20,288 nucleotides of DNA from Calditrichia bacterium (GCA_030634505.1 DAOWAQ010000006.1:1-20288), one strand, 5' to 3'. Shown: positions 7,749-15,945, counted from the first letter of the stretch. Numbers and translations: made by a program. Notes: a model not told the origin generated them from the letters alone.

Positions 7749-9050
7749 TTAATTTTCCACAAGTTGGTCAAAAATATTAGCTAGATTATTTGTTAAATTT
7801 TTTCGGGTATATTTTTCAATTTTAGCTCTATCAATCTTTAAATGTGAACCAGATTTCCATTTTTCATATAACAAATAGATTTTCTTTTCCAGGTCATCTG
7901 AATATTCAAAGACCTGACCTGCCTTGGTTTCATTAAGTATTTTTGCTGCATCACCAACTTTTGATCCCAATCCAAGCACGAAACCATCGGTTGCAAGATA
8001 TTCGAAAAGCTTACCAGTAATAATTCCCTTATTATTACCAGTGTTCGGAATTACTAAAAGTTTGAGATGTGATTTTTGTAAGTTTTTAAGGGCAATCCCA
8101 TGTTTTACATATCCCAAATCTGTTAAATATGATGTTAATTCATGGTTTTCTATTGAGCGGTAAATCTCATCTGAAAAATTTCCCATAAATACCATTTGAA
8201 AATTCTGTGCAAAAGATCTGTTTTCTTTTACTAGCCTTTGTAATGTCCGCCAAAGATTAATGGGATTTTGTTGATTGTTTAATTTTCCGGTATATGCAAT
8301 AGTGAATTTGCCGTACTTTTCACTACCTGTAATATTGGGTATATCCTCCGGATCATATCCGTTAGTTATAATATTTATATCAATATCAGGTTTTTTATTT
8401 TTAAAAATATTCAAAAGATCTTTGCTTACCGTGCATAATTGATCTGCATTTTTTAAAACGGATAATTCAAAATACCTATCTAATTGTGCGGCAAATTTAG
8501 ATTTTTTTAAATTATGGTAATAATAAATATCAGTCCAGGGATCTCGTAAATCTGCTACCCATTTAATGTTACTGTATTGTTTTAATGATTTTGCTATAAG
8601 ATGAACCGTTGGAGGCGGAGATGAAGAGAATATTAAATCAGGTTTTAATTCTCCAATAATTTGTTTGCCTTTATTTACAGCAAAAGGTTTCCAGCCGATT
8701 TTTGCATCAGGTATAAATAAATTTAATCTAATCCATTTAGAAATTTTCTTTTTCCAGTTAAGATTTTTTTCGGCCAAAATTGCTACTGGAATATTTTGAT
8801 TGTTTCTAATACCTGTAATTTTTTTATATATATTATTTGGCTCAAGTGATTTTGACTTAAAGATGCTTAAATTTTGTGGAACTTCCTTTACCAAACTTTC
8901 ATCTATTGCAGGATATTCACCGTTTTTAACAGTTAATATAATTGGCTGCCAGCCGAATTGGGGTAAATATTTGGCAAATTTTAAAACTCTTTGAACACCG
9001 GGTCCCCCGGCGGGGGGCCAATAATAGGTAACAATTAATACTTTTTTCAT
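7749..9050 (-). CDS. Family 4 (GT-B fold) glycosyltransferase
   Basis: First gene of the visible polysaccharide operon; 433 residues. The N-terminal acceptor-side domain begins with V-T-Y-Y-W-P-P-A-G-G-P-G-V-Q-R at 7-21, a signature of GT4-like enzymes that act on lipid-linked glycans. The C-terminal donor-side domain carries V-I-P-N and then G-K-L-F-E-Y-L-A, where the Glu is part of the E-x7-E-like nucleotide-sugar binding region. It should be a soluble or membrane-associated cytoplasmic retaining transferase; sugar and linkage are unknown. The SD is weak (AAAGAT). Codons 11-18 form a strongly G+C-rich island in an otherwise AT-rich gene (see the hairpin at 9001-9019). Confidence 0.88.
   Translation of the reverse strand: MKKVLIVTYYWPPAGGPGVQRVLKFAKYLPQFGWQPIILTVKNGEYPAIDESLVKEVPQNLSIFKSKSLEPNNIYKKITGIRNNQNIPVAILAEKNLNWKKKISKWIRLNLFIPDAKIGWKPFAVNKGKQIIGELKPDLIFSSSPPPTVHLIAKSLKQYSNIKWVADLRDPWTDIYYYHNLKKSKFAAQLDRYFELSVLKNADQLCTVSKDLLNIFKNKKPDIDINIITNGYDPEDIPNITGSEKYGKFTIAYTGKLNNQQNPINLWRTLQRLVKENRSFAQNFQMVFMGNFSDEIYRSIENHELTSYLTDLGYVKHGIALKNLQKSHLKLLVIPNTGNNKGIITGKLFEYLATDGFVLGLGSKVGDAAKILNETKAGQVFEYSDDLEKKIYLLYEKWKSGSHLKIDRAKIEKYTRKNLTNNLANIFDQLVEN
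9001..9019 (-). other. G+C-rich hairpin within codons 11-17 of the GT4 gene
   Basis: GGTCCCCC, three bases, GGGGGGCC (plus strand) form an 8-bp stem; in the minus-strand mRNA five consecutive C-G pairs and two G-C pairs remain, with one mismatch. It starts about 30 bases after the start codon and encodes the conserved P-P-A-G-G-P turn. It may simply reflect that motif, or it may slow early elongation at a Pro-Pro site. Confidence 0.35.
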
Positions 9051-9087
9051 ATATTATCTTTAAAAGTAAATACTAATTAATTAAAAA

Positions 9088-9119
9088 TACAATTTATCAT
9101 TGTACCTAAAATAATTCAA
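9088..9119 (-). promoter_or_regulatory. Candidate promoter and operator for the polysaccharide operon
   Basis: On the minus strand TTGAAT (9114-9119), a 17-base spacer and TAAATT (9091-9096) make a sigma70-like promoter, with the start codon about 40 bases downstream at 9050. A perfect 17-bp inverted repeat (TACAAT-N5-ATTGTA, 9088-9104) covers the -10 box and could be a repressor site. The rest of the 137 bases between the two divergent genes is featureless AT-rich DNA. The promoter match is moderate, and AT-rich sequence produces such matches easily. Confidence 0.4.
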
Positions 9120-9187
9120 ACAATTGATTTTCATTTAATTTCATCAATTTATAAATTTAGAATAATAATTTGATCGAAAGGGGAAAC

Positions 9188-10150
9188 ATGCAATATAAAA
9201 AACTAGGAAAAAACGGCCCCCCAGTTTCAACAATGGGATTTGGCGCCTGGGCGATAGGAGGAATGAACTGGGGAAAAACGGATGATGATGTATCTAAAAA
9301 AGCGCTGAATGAAGCAATTGATCAAGGGGTAACATTTATTGATACAGCTGATGTTTATGGATTTGGTCATTCTGAAGAATTGATAGCTGAAGTGATTAAA
9401 GAAAGAGGAAAACAAAATATTATTATTGCCACAAAAGCCGGCAACGATTTTTATTTTACAAAGAAAGAAGATGATGTTGGGTATGGTCCAATTCAACAAA
9501 CCTATACAAAGGAATACTTGATATATGCTGTTGAGCAAAGTTTACGCAGGTTAAATGTTGAAGCATTAGATATTCTTCAGCTTCACAGTCCGGATCTTGA
9601 AAAATTGGAAAAAGATGAGCCCTGGGAAGCTTTAGAAAAACTTAAAAAAGATGGGAAGATTTTGCATGCTGGATTAAGCATTCAATCATTTAAAGAAACG
9701 GAACAAGCACACCTTTTGGATAAACATCATGATCTCATCGATTGTATTCAGGTCAGATACAATTTATTAGAACGGGAAGCCGAAAAGGTATTGTTTCCAA
9801 AAGCGCAAAAATATGGAATAGGGGTAATAGTTAGAATTCCACTGCTTTTTGGTTTTTTAACAGGTAAGTTTGATGCAAATAGTCAATTCGGAGAAGATGA
9901 TCATCGGCGAATGAATTTATCATCTGAAAAGTTGGACAAATATTTAAAAGAAATTGAAAAACTAAAACCATTATTCGAGAAATATCCGGATCAATCAATG
10001 GCACAGGTTAGCTTAAGATTTTGTGTTTCTCATCCCGCTTGTTCGTTGGTTATCCCCGGAGCAAAAACTTCATCCCAAGTAAATGATAATTGCCGGGCAT
10101 CTGATTTAGGTAAATTGCCCGAAGAAGATTTAAAAAGGTTGTTAAATTAA
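9188..10150 (+). CDS. Aldo/keto reductase
   Basis: This 320-residue NADPH-dependent oxidoreductase is a TIM barrel that reduces aldehydes or ketones. The catalytic tetrad is visible: D52, Y57, K83 and H133 (in L-D-I-L-Q-L-H-S-P-D). S-L-V-I-P-G-A-K-T near the C-terminus is the NADP-binding region. The start is the ATG at 9188, backed by GAAAGGGG at 9176-9183; an in-frame TTG at 9170 would place the SD inside the gene and is rejected. It is transcribed divergently from the polysaccharide operon, so a role in sugar metabolism is possible but unsupported. The physiological substrate cannot be inferred. Confidence 0.9.
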   Translation: MQYKKLGKNGPPVSTMGFGAWAIGGMNWGKTDDDVSKKALNEAIDQGVTFIDTADVYGFGHSEELIAEVIKERGKQNIIIATKAGNDFYFTKKEDDVGYGPIQQTYTKEYLIYAVEQSLRRLNVEALDILQLHSPDLEKLEKDEPWEALEKLKKDGKILHAGLSIQSFKETEQAHLLDKHHDLIDCIQVRYNLLEREAEKVLFPKAQKYGIGVIVRIPLLFGFLTGKFDANSQFGEDDHRRMNLSSEKLDKYLKEIEKLKPLFEKYPDQSMAQVSLRFCVSHPACSLVIPGAKTSSQVNDNCRASDLGKLPEEDLKRLLN

Positions 10151-10160
10151 TTGATGAACA

Positions 10161-10197
10161 AAAACAGAACAATAAATATAAATTATTGTCCTGTTTT
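10161..10197. terminator. Bidirectional intrinsic terminator between convergent genes
   Basis: A 15-position stem (10161-10175 with 10183-10197) with a 7-base A/T loop and a single mismatch lies between the aldo/keto reductase stop (10150) and the TPR gene stop (10212). Both arms end in A/T runs, so each strand gives a hairpin followed by U residues. On the minus transcript the mismatch becomes a G-U pair, so termination of the TPR gene may be better served. Confidence 0.75.
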
Positions 10198-10211
10198 AAA
10201 ATTAGATTTTA

Positions 10212-10967
10212 TTATAAATCATCAAGTTTTTCTTTGGCAGTAGCTTTATGCATATCATCTTTTGCAGAGGACTTAGGTAAGTTTAAGCATTTTTGATATT
10301 CTGCTCCTGCTTCCTCTTCCATATCCATCATTTCATATGTCATTCCTAATTCCAAATGATGGTTTATATAACCCGGATTTATTTCTATCGCTTTCTTAAA
10401 ATTGGCCACCGCATTTTCTTCACTTGCATCTTCAGGAACACCACCTAAAAACATATTTGCAAATCCACGTTCTATCCAGCTTAAGTTTGCTAATTTTCTA
10501 TTCCATCTTCCGAGAACGTGATAGGCAATATCATCATCAGGATTTAATTTTATTGCAAGATCAACTTCTTTTTTCACTTCTTTTGATAATCGAACCCGTT
10601 CTTTGGCACCGGCATCAAGAGCTACCCTACCAATCGCAATGCTTAGCCTTAAGTGTCCTTTGGCGCCTTCCGGATTAAGCATTACAGCTTTTTCTCCATA
10701 CAAATTTCCCTTTTTATAATATTCCGCTCTAGGGTCATCTTCCAAATTCTCACCAACATCTACAAAAGCTCGAGATAATTTCCAACAAGCGTCGTAATTA
10801 GTTGAATCTAAATCATATGCCTTTTGATAATACTCAAGAGACCCCGGATTATCAAACAAATTAAATAAACTATCACCATGTGATACTAATACGTTCATTT
10901 CCTGTTGAGAAAAAACGCTGGTGATTAACACTGCGGAAAACATGATTGTAACTAAAAAAGACTTCAT
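10212..10967 (-). CDS. Exported TPR protein of the RMDN (regulator of microtubule dynamics)-like family
   Basis: This 251-residue protein begins with a signal peptide (K2, hydrophobic 4-19, likely cleavage after V-F-S at 20) and should be periplasmic or exported. The mature part is alpha-helical with TPR-like repeats: A-x-x-L-D/N-P phases near 50, 95, 140 and 195. The stretch Y-H-V-L-G-R-W at 149-155, then L-S-W-I-E-R-G at 162-168 and A-x-x-N-F-K-K-A-I-E-I-N-P at 187-198, matches the pattern of RMDN/FAM82 proteins. Bacterial members have no assigned function; TPRs bind other proteins. AAGGAG stands five bases before the ATG. It follows the HEAT/cyclophilin lipoprotein gene by 14 bases, so the two are probably cotranscribed and may share an envelope role. 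Confidence 0.78.
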   Translation of the reverse strand: MKSFLVTIMFSAVLITSVFSQQEMNVLVSHGDSLFNLFDNPGSLEYYQKAYDLDSTNYDACWKLSRAFVDVGENLEDDPRAEYYKKGNLYGEKAVMLNPEGAKGHLRLSIAIGRVALDAGAKERVRLSKEVKKEVDLAIKLNPDDDIAYHVLGRWNRKLANLSWIERGFANMFLGGVPEDASEENAVANFKKAIEINPGYINHHLELGMTYEMMDMEEEAGAEYQKCLNLPKSSAKDDMHKATAKEKLDDL

Positions 10968-10981
10968 ATCGACTCCTTTTG

Positions 10982-12943
10982 CTAGTTAATAATGATATTT
11001 AAAATTTTATCGTCTTTGGTGATTTTATCAACAATATCTATTCCATTAATTACTATACCAAAATTTGTATATCTGCGATTTAAGTGTGGTTGTTCTGAAT
11101 GACAAATGAAAAACTGGCTGCCACCGGTATCTTTTCCTGACGTTGCCATGCCAATTGAGCCCCGCAGAAATGGCTTGTAGTTATATTCACAGGGTATCGA
11201 ATATCCAGGTCCACCCCATCCTGTTCCCCTGGGATCACCTCCCTGAATCACAAAATCACTAACAATGCGGTGGAATGAAAGGTTTTTATAATAACCCCTC
11301 TTTATTAAATAAATAAAATGTGAAACAGTTAATGGGGACTCTCCAGGCCAGAGTTCAATTTCAATATCTCCCTTCTTAGTATTAATGATGATGTTTATAG
11401 GGTCAGAATCATAAATCAGAGAGTCTGGCACAAACAATGAGAATCCTGAAAAATCTCTCTCCTGAACCCCAATGTCGAAATGAGATAGTCCTTCTGCAGC
11501 AGCTTTAGCGATATCCGGATGTTGTGTGTTCAAATAAATTGAGTCCAAGAATGCTATTGTTTGAGATAGTTTTAATTCATTGATAGCTTTTAGAATTGTA
11601 GCCAAAGTTTCGGCATCTTTTGGGTCAGAAAATTTTGCATAAGCAATTTTTAGATCTTCAAAATTACCATATTTTGGATGCTCAATTAGCCAAAAAGCTG
11701 CAAACGAAACAAGCATGTTGTCTCCACTCAAAAGAAGTGGTTTTACATCTTTATAAGATAATCGCCTCAATTTATCTAACTCTTGAAAAGCAATGGCCTG
11801 TAACCGTGGCGACGGAACATTTAAAAATTGTTTAAGCTGTGTCCGGGAAAGTTTGTTGTTAATTTTTGCCAGGCTTTGTAATAATAATTCTTTAAAGTAT
11901 AATGTACCTTGATCAAGGTTTTGTTGAATTAATCTATAAATGAACCCTGGATATCTTTTCGCCAGGCTTAGAATTATAAATCCTTTTTCTGCCCAGTCAG
12001 CATGGTCATAATAATGAAGAAGAATATTTTTAGAAAAGTTCAATTTAATTTTTCCCAAAGCGGATATAGCTTCTTTTCTAACATGTGGATTTTCATTTTT
12101 CAAATGAGAGGCTATTTTATTTATTATTAATGAGTCGGAATAGAATGAAAAAATCTTAATTTTGTATATGAGTTTATGCCAATCAGGCTCTTTAAAAAAC
12201 TTTTTATTTAATAGTGTGGTTTTTAAAGAATCCAACATTAATGTATCGGGAACATGTTTTATCAGTATCTTTGATATAGCGCTTAATTTATATTTATAGT
12301 CTATAGTCGATGAGGAAACATTTGTGTTTAATAAATTATAATAAGCCGGCAAGTAATCATTTCTATTGAAAAAATAAATTGCCGCCCCTTGAACTATTTT
12401 AGAATTGTAATTTAAATAAGCATTTATTGTATCAGGTAAAGTTTTTAGTTTTTTATTTCTTTTAAAAATGTAAGCTAAGTTTCTAATTGTTGCGGATTTT
12501 AAAGTATCTTCAAAAGACTTCATGTTTTTTAATAAAAATGAAGATCCCTTTTTACCTGCACATCTACCCAAGGCAAATAATATTTCATTTTGCAGATTTG
12601 AATACTTCGCATCATTAAAAATATTTATTAATAACTCTTCACAGGCCGGAGTTCCGATTTGTCCTAAAGAAAAAACAATTTTTTTTTGAATATTGAGATT
12701 GTCTGACGAAATTAGTTGTAATAATAAAGGCAGAAAAGATTCATTTGCTATTTTGCCAATAGATTCAATTACCACAGATATTGTCTGATTCTCACCAGAT
12801 GCAATTAATTTGGCGAAATAAGTTGTGTCGGAATTTCTATTAAATTCAAACTCTTTAATTTTTTGCGAGTTATTAATATCGGTTCCGGTATTGCAGGCAT
12901 AAAATATCAATAACAACAATAATATTAATAATTTGTTATTCAT
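10982..12943 (-). CDS. Lipoprotein with HEAT-type repeats and C-terminal cyclophilin PPIase domain
   Basis: The start is the ATG at 12943, which gives a lipoprotein signal: K4, an L/I-rich core at 5-13 and F-Y-A-C with lipidated Cys17. A longer in-frame TTG at 13003 would bury this signal. Residues about 45-490 are paired helices of HEAT/armadillo type, for example the S-L-G-Q-I-G, S-A-L-G-K-I-K and E-A-I-S-A-L-G phases. Residues about 515-653 are a cyclophilin: F-H-R-I at 557-560 with catalytic Arg559, V-I-Q-G-G-D-P-R-G-T-G-W-G-G-P-G-Y at 565-581 with Gln567, and G-S-Q-F-F-I-C-H-S at 608-616. It should catalyse proline cis-trans isomerisation of envelope proteins, the repeats acting as scaffold or client-binding arm. 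It heads the transcript containing the TPR gene. Confidence 0.88.
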   Translation of the reverse strand: MNNKLLILLLLLIFYACNTGTDINNSQKIKEFEFNRNSDTTYFAKLIASGENQTISVVIESIGKIANESFLPLLLQLISSDNLNIQKKIVFSLGQIGTPACEELLINIFNDAKYSNLQNEILFALGRCAGKKGSSFLLKNMKSFEDTLKSATIRNLAYIFKRNKKLKTLPDTINAYLNYNSKIVQGAAIYFFNRNDYLPAYYNLLNTNVSSSTIDYKYKLSAISKILIKHVPDTLMLDSLKTTLLNKKFFKEPDWHKLIYKIKIFSFYSDSLIINKIASHLKNENPHVRKEAISALGKIKLNFSKNILLHYYDHADWAEKGFIILSLAKRYPGFIYRLIQQNLDQGTLYFKELLLQSLAKINNKLSRTQLKQFLNVPSPRLQAIAFQELDKLRRLSYKDVKPLLLSGDNMLVSFAAFWLIEHPKYGNFEDLKIAYAKFSDPKDAETLATILKAINELKLSQTIAFLDSIYLNTQHPDIAKAAAEGLSHFDIGVQERDFSGFSLFVPDSLIYDSDPINIIINTKKGDIEIELWPGESPLTVSHFIYLIKRGYYKNLSFHRIVSDFVIQGGDPRGTGWGGPGYSIPCEYNYKPFLRGSIGMATSGKDTGGSQFFICHSEQPHLNRRYTNFGIVINGIDIVDKITKDDKILNIIIN

Positions 12944-12974
12944 GGGAGAATATCTGTTGTGAGTAAGAATTTTG

Positions 12975-13003
12975 ATTTTATTAAAATAAATTGAAATTTG
13001 CAA
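12975..13003 (-). promoter_or_regulatory. Candidate promoter for the HEAT/cyclophilin lipoprotein
   Basis: On the minus strand TTGCAA (12998-13003), a 17-base spacer and TAAAAT (12975-12980) form a plausible sigma70-like promoter, giving a leader of about 25 bases before the ATG at 12943. No good SD precedes that ATG. The 325-base gap 12944-13268 between the divergent genes holds this, the opposite promoter, and otherwise AT-rich sequence with no credible small gene. Confidence 0.3.
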
Positions 13004-13177
13004 GAATTTAATACAATTTAAAAAATAATGACAGTATTTAACCTGTTATCAATTTGCAAAATATTAGAAAATATGTTCTATTTAAACATTGAGTGATCAC
13101 CAAAAACATAAAATATTTTTTGCTCGAAGTACTTATAAATTGTAGAGTTATGAACAACAAACGGCTTAAAAAACAGT

Positions 13178-13241
13178 TTGACATTAAAATTATATTTGAT
13201 TAATTTCATTCAAATATCTAAAAAATCAATATTTATATAAT
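13178..13241 (+). promoter_or_regulatory. Candidate promoter region for the PilM/N/O-like operon
   Basis: TTGACA (13178-13183, perfect -35), 17 bases, then TAATTT (13201-13206) is one candidate. A perfect TATAAT at 13236-13241 without a recognisable -35 is a second and gives a shorter leader. A GGAGG ribosome site at 13260-13264 then precedes the ATG at 13269. Confidence 0.4.
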
Positions 13242-13268
13242 AAAGAACAGATAAGACTTGGAGGCGAA

Positions 13269-14951
13269 ATGTCTAATACTCAAGCTCAAGGTTCAATTTT
13301 TTTAAAGATTTTGGTAGTAGTAGCAACATTAATATTGATCGCGGTAATTCTTATTCCCGGACAAATATGGGAAAACGAAGAAAAAATTAAATCAGAAACG
13401 TTATCCGATATTGAAAGTCTTTATGAAGCACAACGTTACTATTTTAAACTAAATCAGGACTATACAACAGATATTAATGCACTTTTGATGACCACTCAAA
13501 ATGATTCTTCTTTAAAAGCCAAAAAACAAATTGTTGATTATACAACGAAATTAAAAACAGCTATTGACGGTTTCTTAGAACAACAAATAATAAAATCTTT
13601 AGTCAAAATTTCCCAAAACATTAATAACATCGTAACAGATTTTGAAAACAACACTATTTATTTTGCGAAGTTTGAAAACATTAAAACAAAAGCAGAGGAT
13701 TTAAATTTCAAGGTCTTGGTAATGAAAGAAGGCGTAGAGCAGGAAAGTTATTCAATGATGGCAAAATCATTGGATTCATTGTTAAATCTGAGACGAGATT
13801 TAACAGATTATCAATTGCAAGTTGCAGCAAGACATTCTCATTCATTAACCGCCTCAATTGTTAGTAAATTACCTGAAATAAATTTCGCTGCGATAGCGGA
13901 ATATTGGCAGCCATTAGACATTGAACTTACAGATTTAATGTTGGAGATTAATTCCACAGTTTTAAAAACCAGAACAAGTATAGCTGATCGTGTGGCTGAT
14001 TTTCAGCAATCAATATCATCCGGATTTAGAACTTTGGAGCAAAGCGATTTATCAAACGAAATAAGTAACTCGAATATAGCATCGGGACAGGTAAACAGTG
14101 TTTATGAAGATTTTTTATCAGACTATTTAACCACAGAAAAATTTGTTCAATATAGCTTAACAGATGCCGATTCAAGGCTTCTAAATTTGAGTGAAAACAA
14201 TTTTTACGCACCTATAAACAACAAACCATATTCGTTCCAATTTATGGATACTCTGGGCTTAGTCGTTGAAGATCCAACTTTGCTCGATGAAATAAAAGAG
14301 CAAGCTATGAGCCAGGTCGAAACCATCAAAAATTTACCCTTCTTCGAAACATATAAAACATATTTAAATGTATTAGATTCATTAAATACTTATGCAACGG
14401 AAGTTAAAATAAAATATAGAAGAAATGCAGAAGTACATTTTAAGACAAAAGATATTGATGCTGTGATAAACAATTTAAAAACAACAAGTACATTATCTTC
14501 ATATGAAAGCTTATACAAATTTGTATCAGATGTTCCATCGTCTAATTCCTATTCTGAGATAAAAGCCATGGTAGAAAATACTCTTTTGGGGATCGGCTTG
14601 TTTAAACAAATTGCGGAAACCCAAATTTTTGGAAAGCTGGATACTGTTCATCTGGAACTTATTGGTGAAATGGATGATTTTAATGAATTACTTTCGGGAA
14701 TTAGAAAAAACACCCATTCATTTGACAACCATAAAACCCTGATTTATGAAGCCTTAACTCAAATTAAATCAAATTCATCAGGAGCAAATCTCGTTGAAAC
14801 ATTAGCAAAAACAGAACTGGTTTTACAAGATTTGTTTTTATTCGCTTCGGAGGGTAAAGACGAAAGTGTATACGGTATTTTTTCTACAAAAATTATTAAT
14901 CAAGGAAAAATGTATGGCCGTACAGGTGAAAAAAGTTGGGAGGAAGAATAA
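13269..14951 (+). CDS. Membrane-anchored helical protein of unknown function, first gene of the PilM/N/O-like operon
   Basis: I do not recognise this 560-residue protein. It has an 8-residue polar start, one transmembrane helix at about 10-30 and a long extracytoplasmic region that is almost entirely helical with coiled-coil character. Right after the membrane helix, D-I-E-S-L-Y-E-A-Q-R-Y-Y-F at 47-59 and D-Y-T-T-D-I-N-A-L at 64-72 resemble the post-helix part of pilin/pseudopilin-like proteins (A-Q-x-x-Y-Y, x-Y-T-x-D-x-x-x-L). A second stretch, Y-A-P-I-N-N-K-P-Y-S-F at 313-323 followed by D-T-L-G at 327-330, resembles the P-x-T-G-x-P-Y motif near the end of such proteins. The G-F/x4-E prepilin peptidase site is absent. 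GGAGG supports the start. The next gene begins 31 bases after its stop. Confidence 0.6.
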   Translation: MSNTQAQGSIFLKILVVVATLILIAVILIPGQIWENEEKIKSETLSDIESLYEAQRYYFKLNQDYTTDINALLMTTQNDSSLKAKKQIVDYTTKLKTAIDGFLEQQIIKSLVKISQNINNIVTDFENNTIYFAKFENIKTKAEDLNFKVLVMKEGVEQESYSMMAKSLDSLLNLRRDLTDYQLQVAARHSHSLTASIVSKLPEINFAAIAEYWQPLDIELTDLMLEINSTVLKTRTSIADRVADFQQSISSGFRTLEQSDLSNEISNSNIASGQVNSVYEDFLSDYLTTEKFVQYSLTDADSRLLNLSENNFYAPINNKPYSFQFMDTLGLVVEDPTLLDEIKEQAMSQVETIKNLPFFETYKTYLNVLDSLNTYATEVKIKYRRNAEVHFKTKDIDAVINNLKTTSTLSSYESLYKFVSDVPSSNSYSEIKAMVENTLLGIGLFKQIAETQIFGKLDTVHLELIGEMDDFNELLSGIRKNTHSFDNHKTLIYEALTQIKSNSSGANLVETLAKTELVLQDLFLFASEGKDESVYGIFSTKIINQGKMYGRTGEKSWEEE

Positions 14952-14982
14952 TCTGTTTTTGGTAAATAACCGATAAAAATAT

Positions 14983-15924
14983 ATGGAAAATCACATTGGT
15001 CTTGCATTCACCTCAGATGCTATTACTTTATCTAATTTTCAAACAAACGCTGGAACACGGGTTTTAGCAAATCTTGATAAAATTGCATATCCTTTTACAT
15101 ATGAAGAAAACATTTTTTTTCTTGAAGAAAATACTGTAAGACTGGCAAATTTAGTTTTAAACAAATTTGAATCATTACATTTGGAACCATCCACAATTTC
15201 GATTTCTATAGAATCTAATCTATCGCTGGTTAAAAGAATAGAAATTCCTGTGGGATTAAGCGAGAAAGAAGAATCTACCCAAATTCAGTGGGATTTAAAT
15301 AATAGTTTAATTTCTCCTCTTGGAGAATATGTTTATCTTAAAACTAACAATTTATATGACAGAAACACGTATAAAGAGGTATTAGTAATTGCATTAAGAA
15401 AAGATATTATTGATTTTTTTAAAAGTTTTATTGATTTCACAAAAATTAAATTAAATAATCTGTCGACAAATCATCTGGCAACAGAACTTTGTTTTCAAAA
15501 TTCTATGCAAGATATCACTGATGATATAAATATTTTATTTCGAGTTAATGCCGATAGATTAGAATCTTTGTGCATGCTTGACAAAAAATTGTATATGTCT
15601 GACTATGAAAAAATTAAGCCAGTTTCAACAAGGTCAAAAGACGAAATACTATTAGAAAAAATCACAAATTATAAAAAGAAAACGGAAAATTATTTTGAAC
15701 AATTATTCAATTCACAACAACAGATAAATCAAATATATTTGTACGGAATGGAAATCAATGAAGATTTTATATCACTTTTAAGCAAAAATATTTCAACAAA
15801 TATTTCAACATTAAATCCCTTGAATAACATAAATGTTGCAGAAAACTTTAACAAAGAAGAAAAAAATGAAACTGAAATTTCCGGGTTTGTTGAATGTATC
15901 GGAATAACATTAGATTCTGATTAA
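14983..15924 (+). CDS. PilM-like (actin-fold) assembly protein with degenerate nucleotide motif
   Basis: This 313-residue cytoplasmic protein has the layout of PilM, the actin-like platform protein of type IV pilus and related machines. The opening I-G-L-A-F-T-S-D-A-I-T-L at 5-16 stands where PilM has G-x-D-I-G-x-x-x-I-K. V-K-R-I-E-I-P-V-G-L-S-E-K-E at 83-96 and I-Q-W-D-L at 101-105 match the family's I-x-L-P and E-A-E-x-x-I-P region. Near the C-terminus, I-N-Q-I-Y-L-Y-G at 248-255, N-P-L-N-N-I-N-V at 278-285 and E-C-I-G-I-T-L at 304-310 match G-G-x-A, N-P and A-x-G-L-A. The Asp of the first phosphate motif is missing, so ATP binding is uncertain. No transmembrane helix is present. It is followed 21 bases later by the PilN/PilO-like gene. 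Confidence 0.65.
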   Translation: MENHIGLAFTSDAITLSNFQTNAGTRVLANLDKIAYPFTYEENIFFLEENTVRLANLVLNKFESLHLEPSTISISIESNLSLVKRIEIPVGLSEKEESTQIQWDLNNSLISPLGEYVYLKTNNLYDRNTYKEVLVIALRKDIIDFFKSFIDFTKIKLNNLSTNHLATELCFQNSMQDITDDINILFRVNADRLESLCMLDKKLYMSDYEKIKPVSTRSKDEILLEKITNYKKKTENYFEQLFNSQQQINQIYLYGMEINEDFISLLSKNISTNISTLNPLNNINVAENFNKEEKNETEISGFVECIGITLDSD

Positions 15925-15945
15925 AGCTGTTGGAGGAGTTTAAAA

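Noticed and set aside
9170..9187. TTG start extending the aldo/keto reductase by six residues
   Set aside because: The extension covers the GAAAGGGG ribosome site; the ATG at 9188 fits both the SD and the family N-terminus.
12944..13003. TTG start extending the HEAT/cyclophilin protein by 20 residues
   Set aside because: It would place the lipoprotein signal peptide internally; the ATG at 12943 gives a normal signal with Cys17.
13177..13198. Bacteroidota-type promoter (TTTG and TATATTTG)
   Set aside because: The two boxes are only 10 bases apart instead of about 20, and strong SD sequences elsewhere argue against Bacteroidota rules.
13269..13360. Prepilin signal in the 560-residue protein
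   Set aside because: There is no G-F/x4-E cleavage motif before the membrane helix, so it is treated as an anchored protein, not a pilin.
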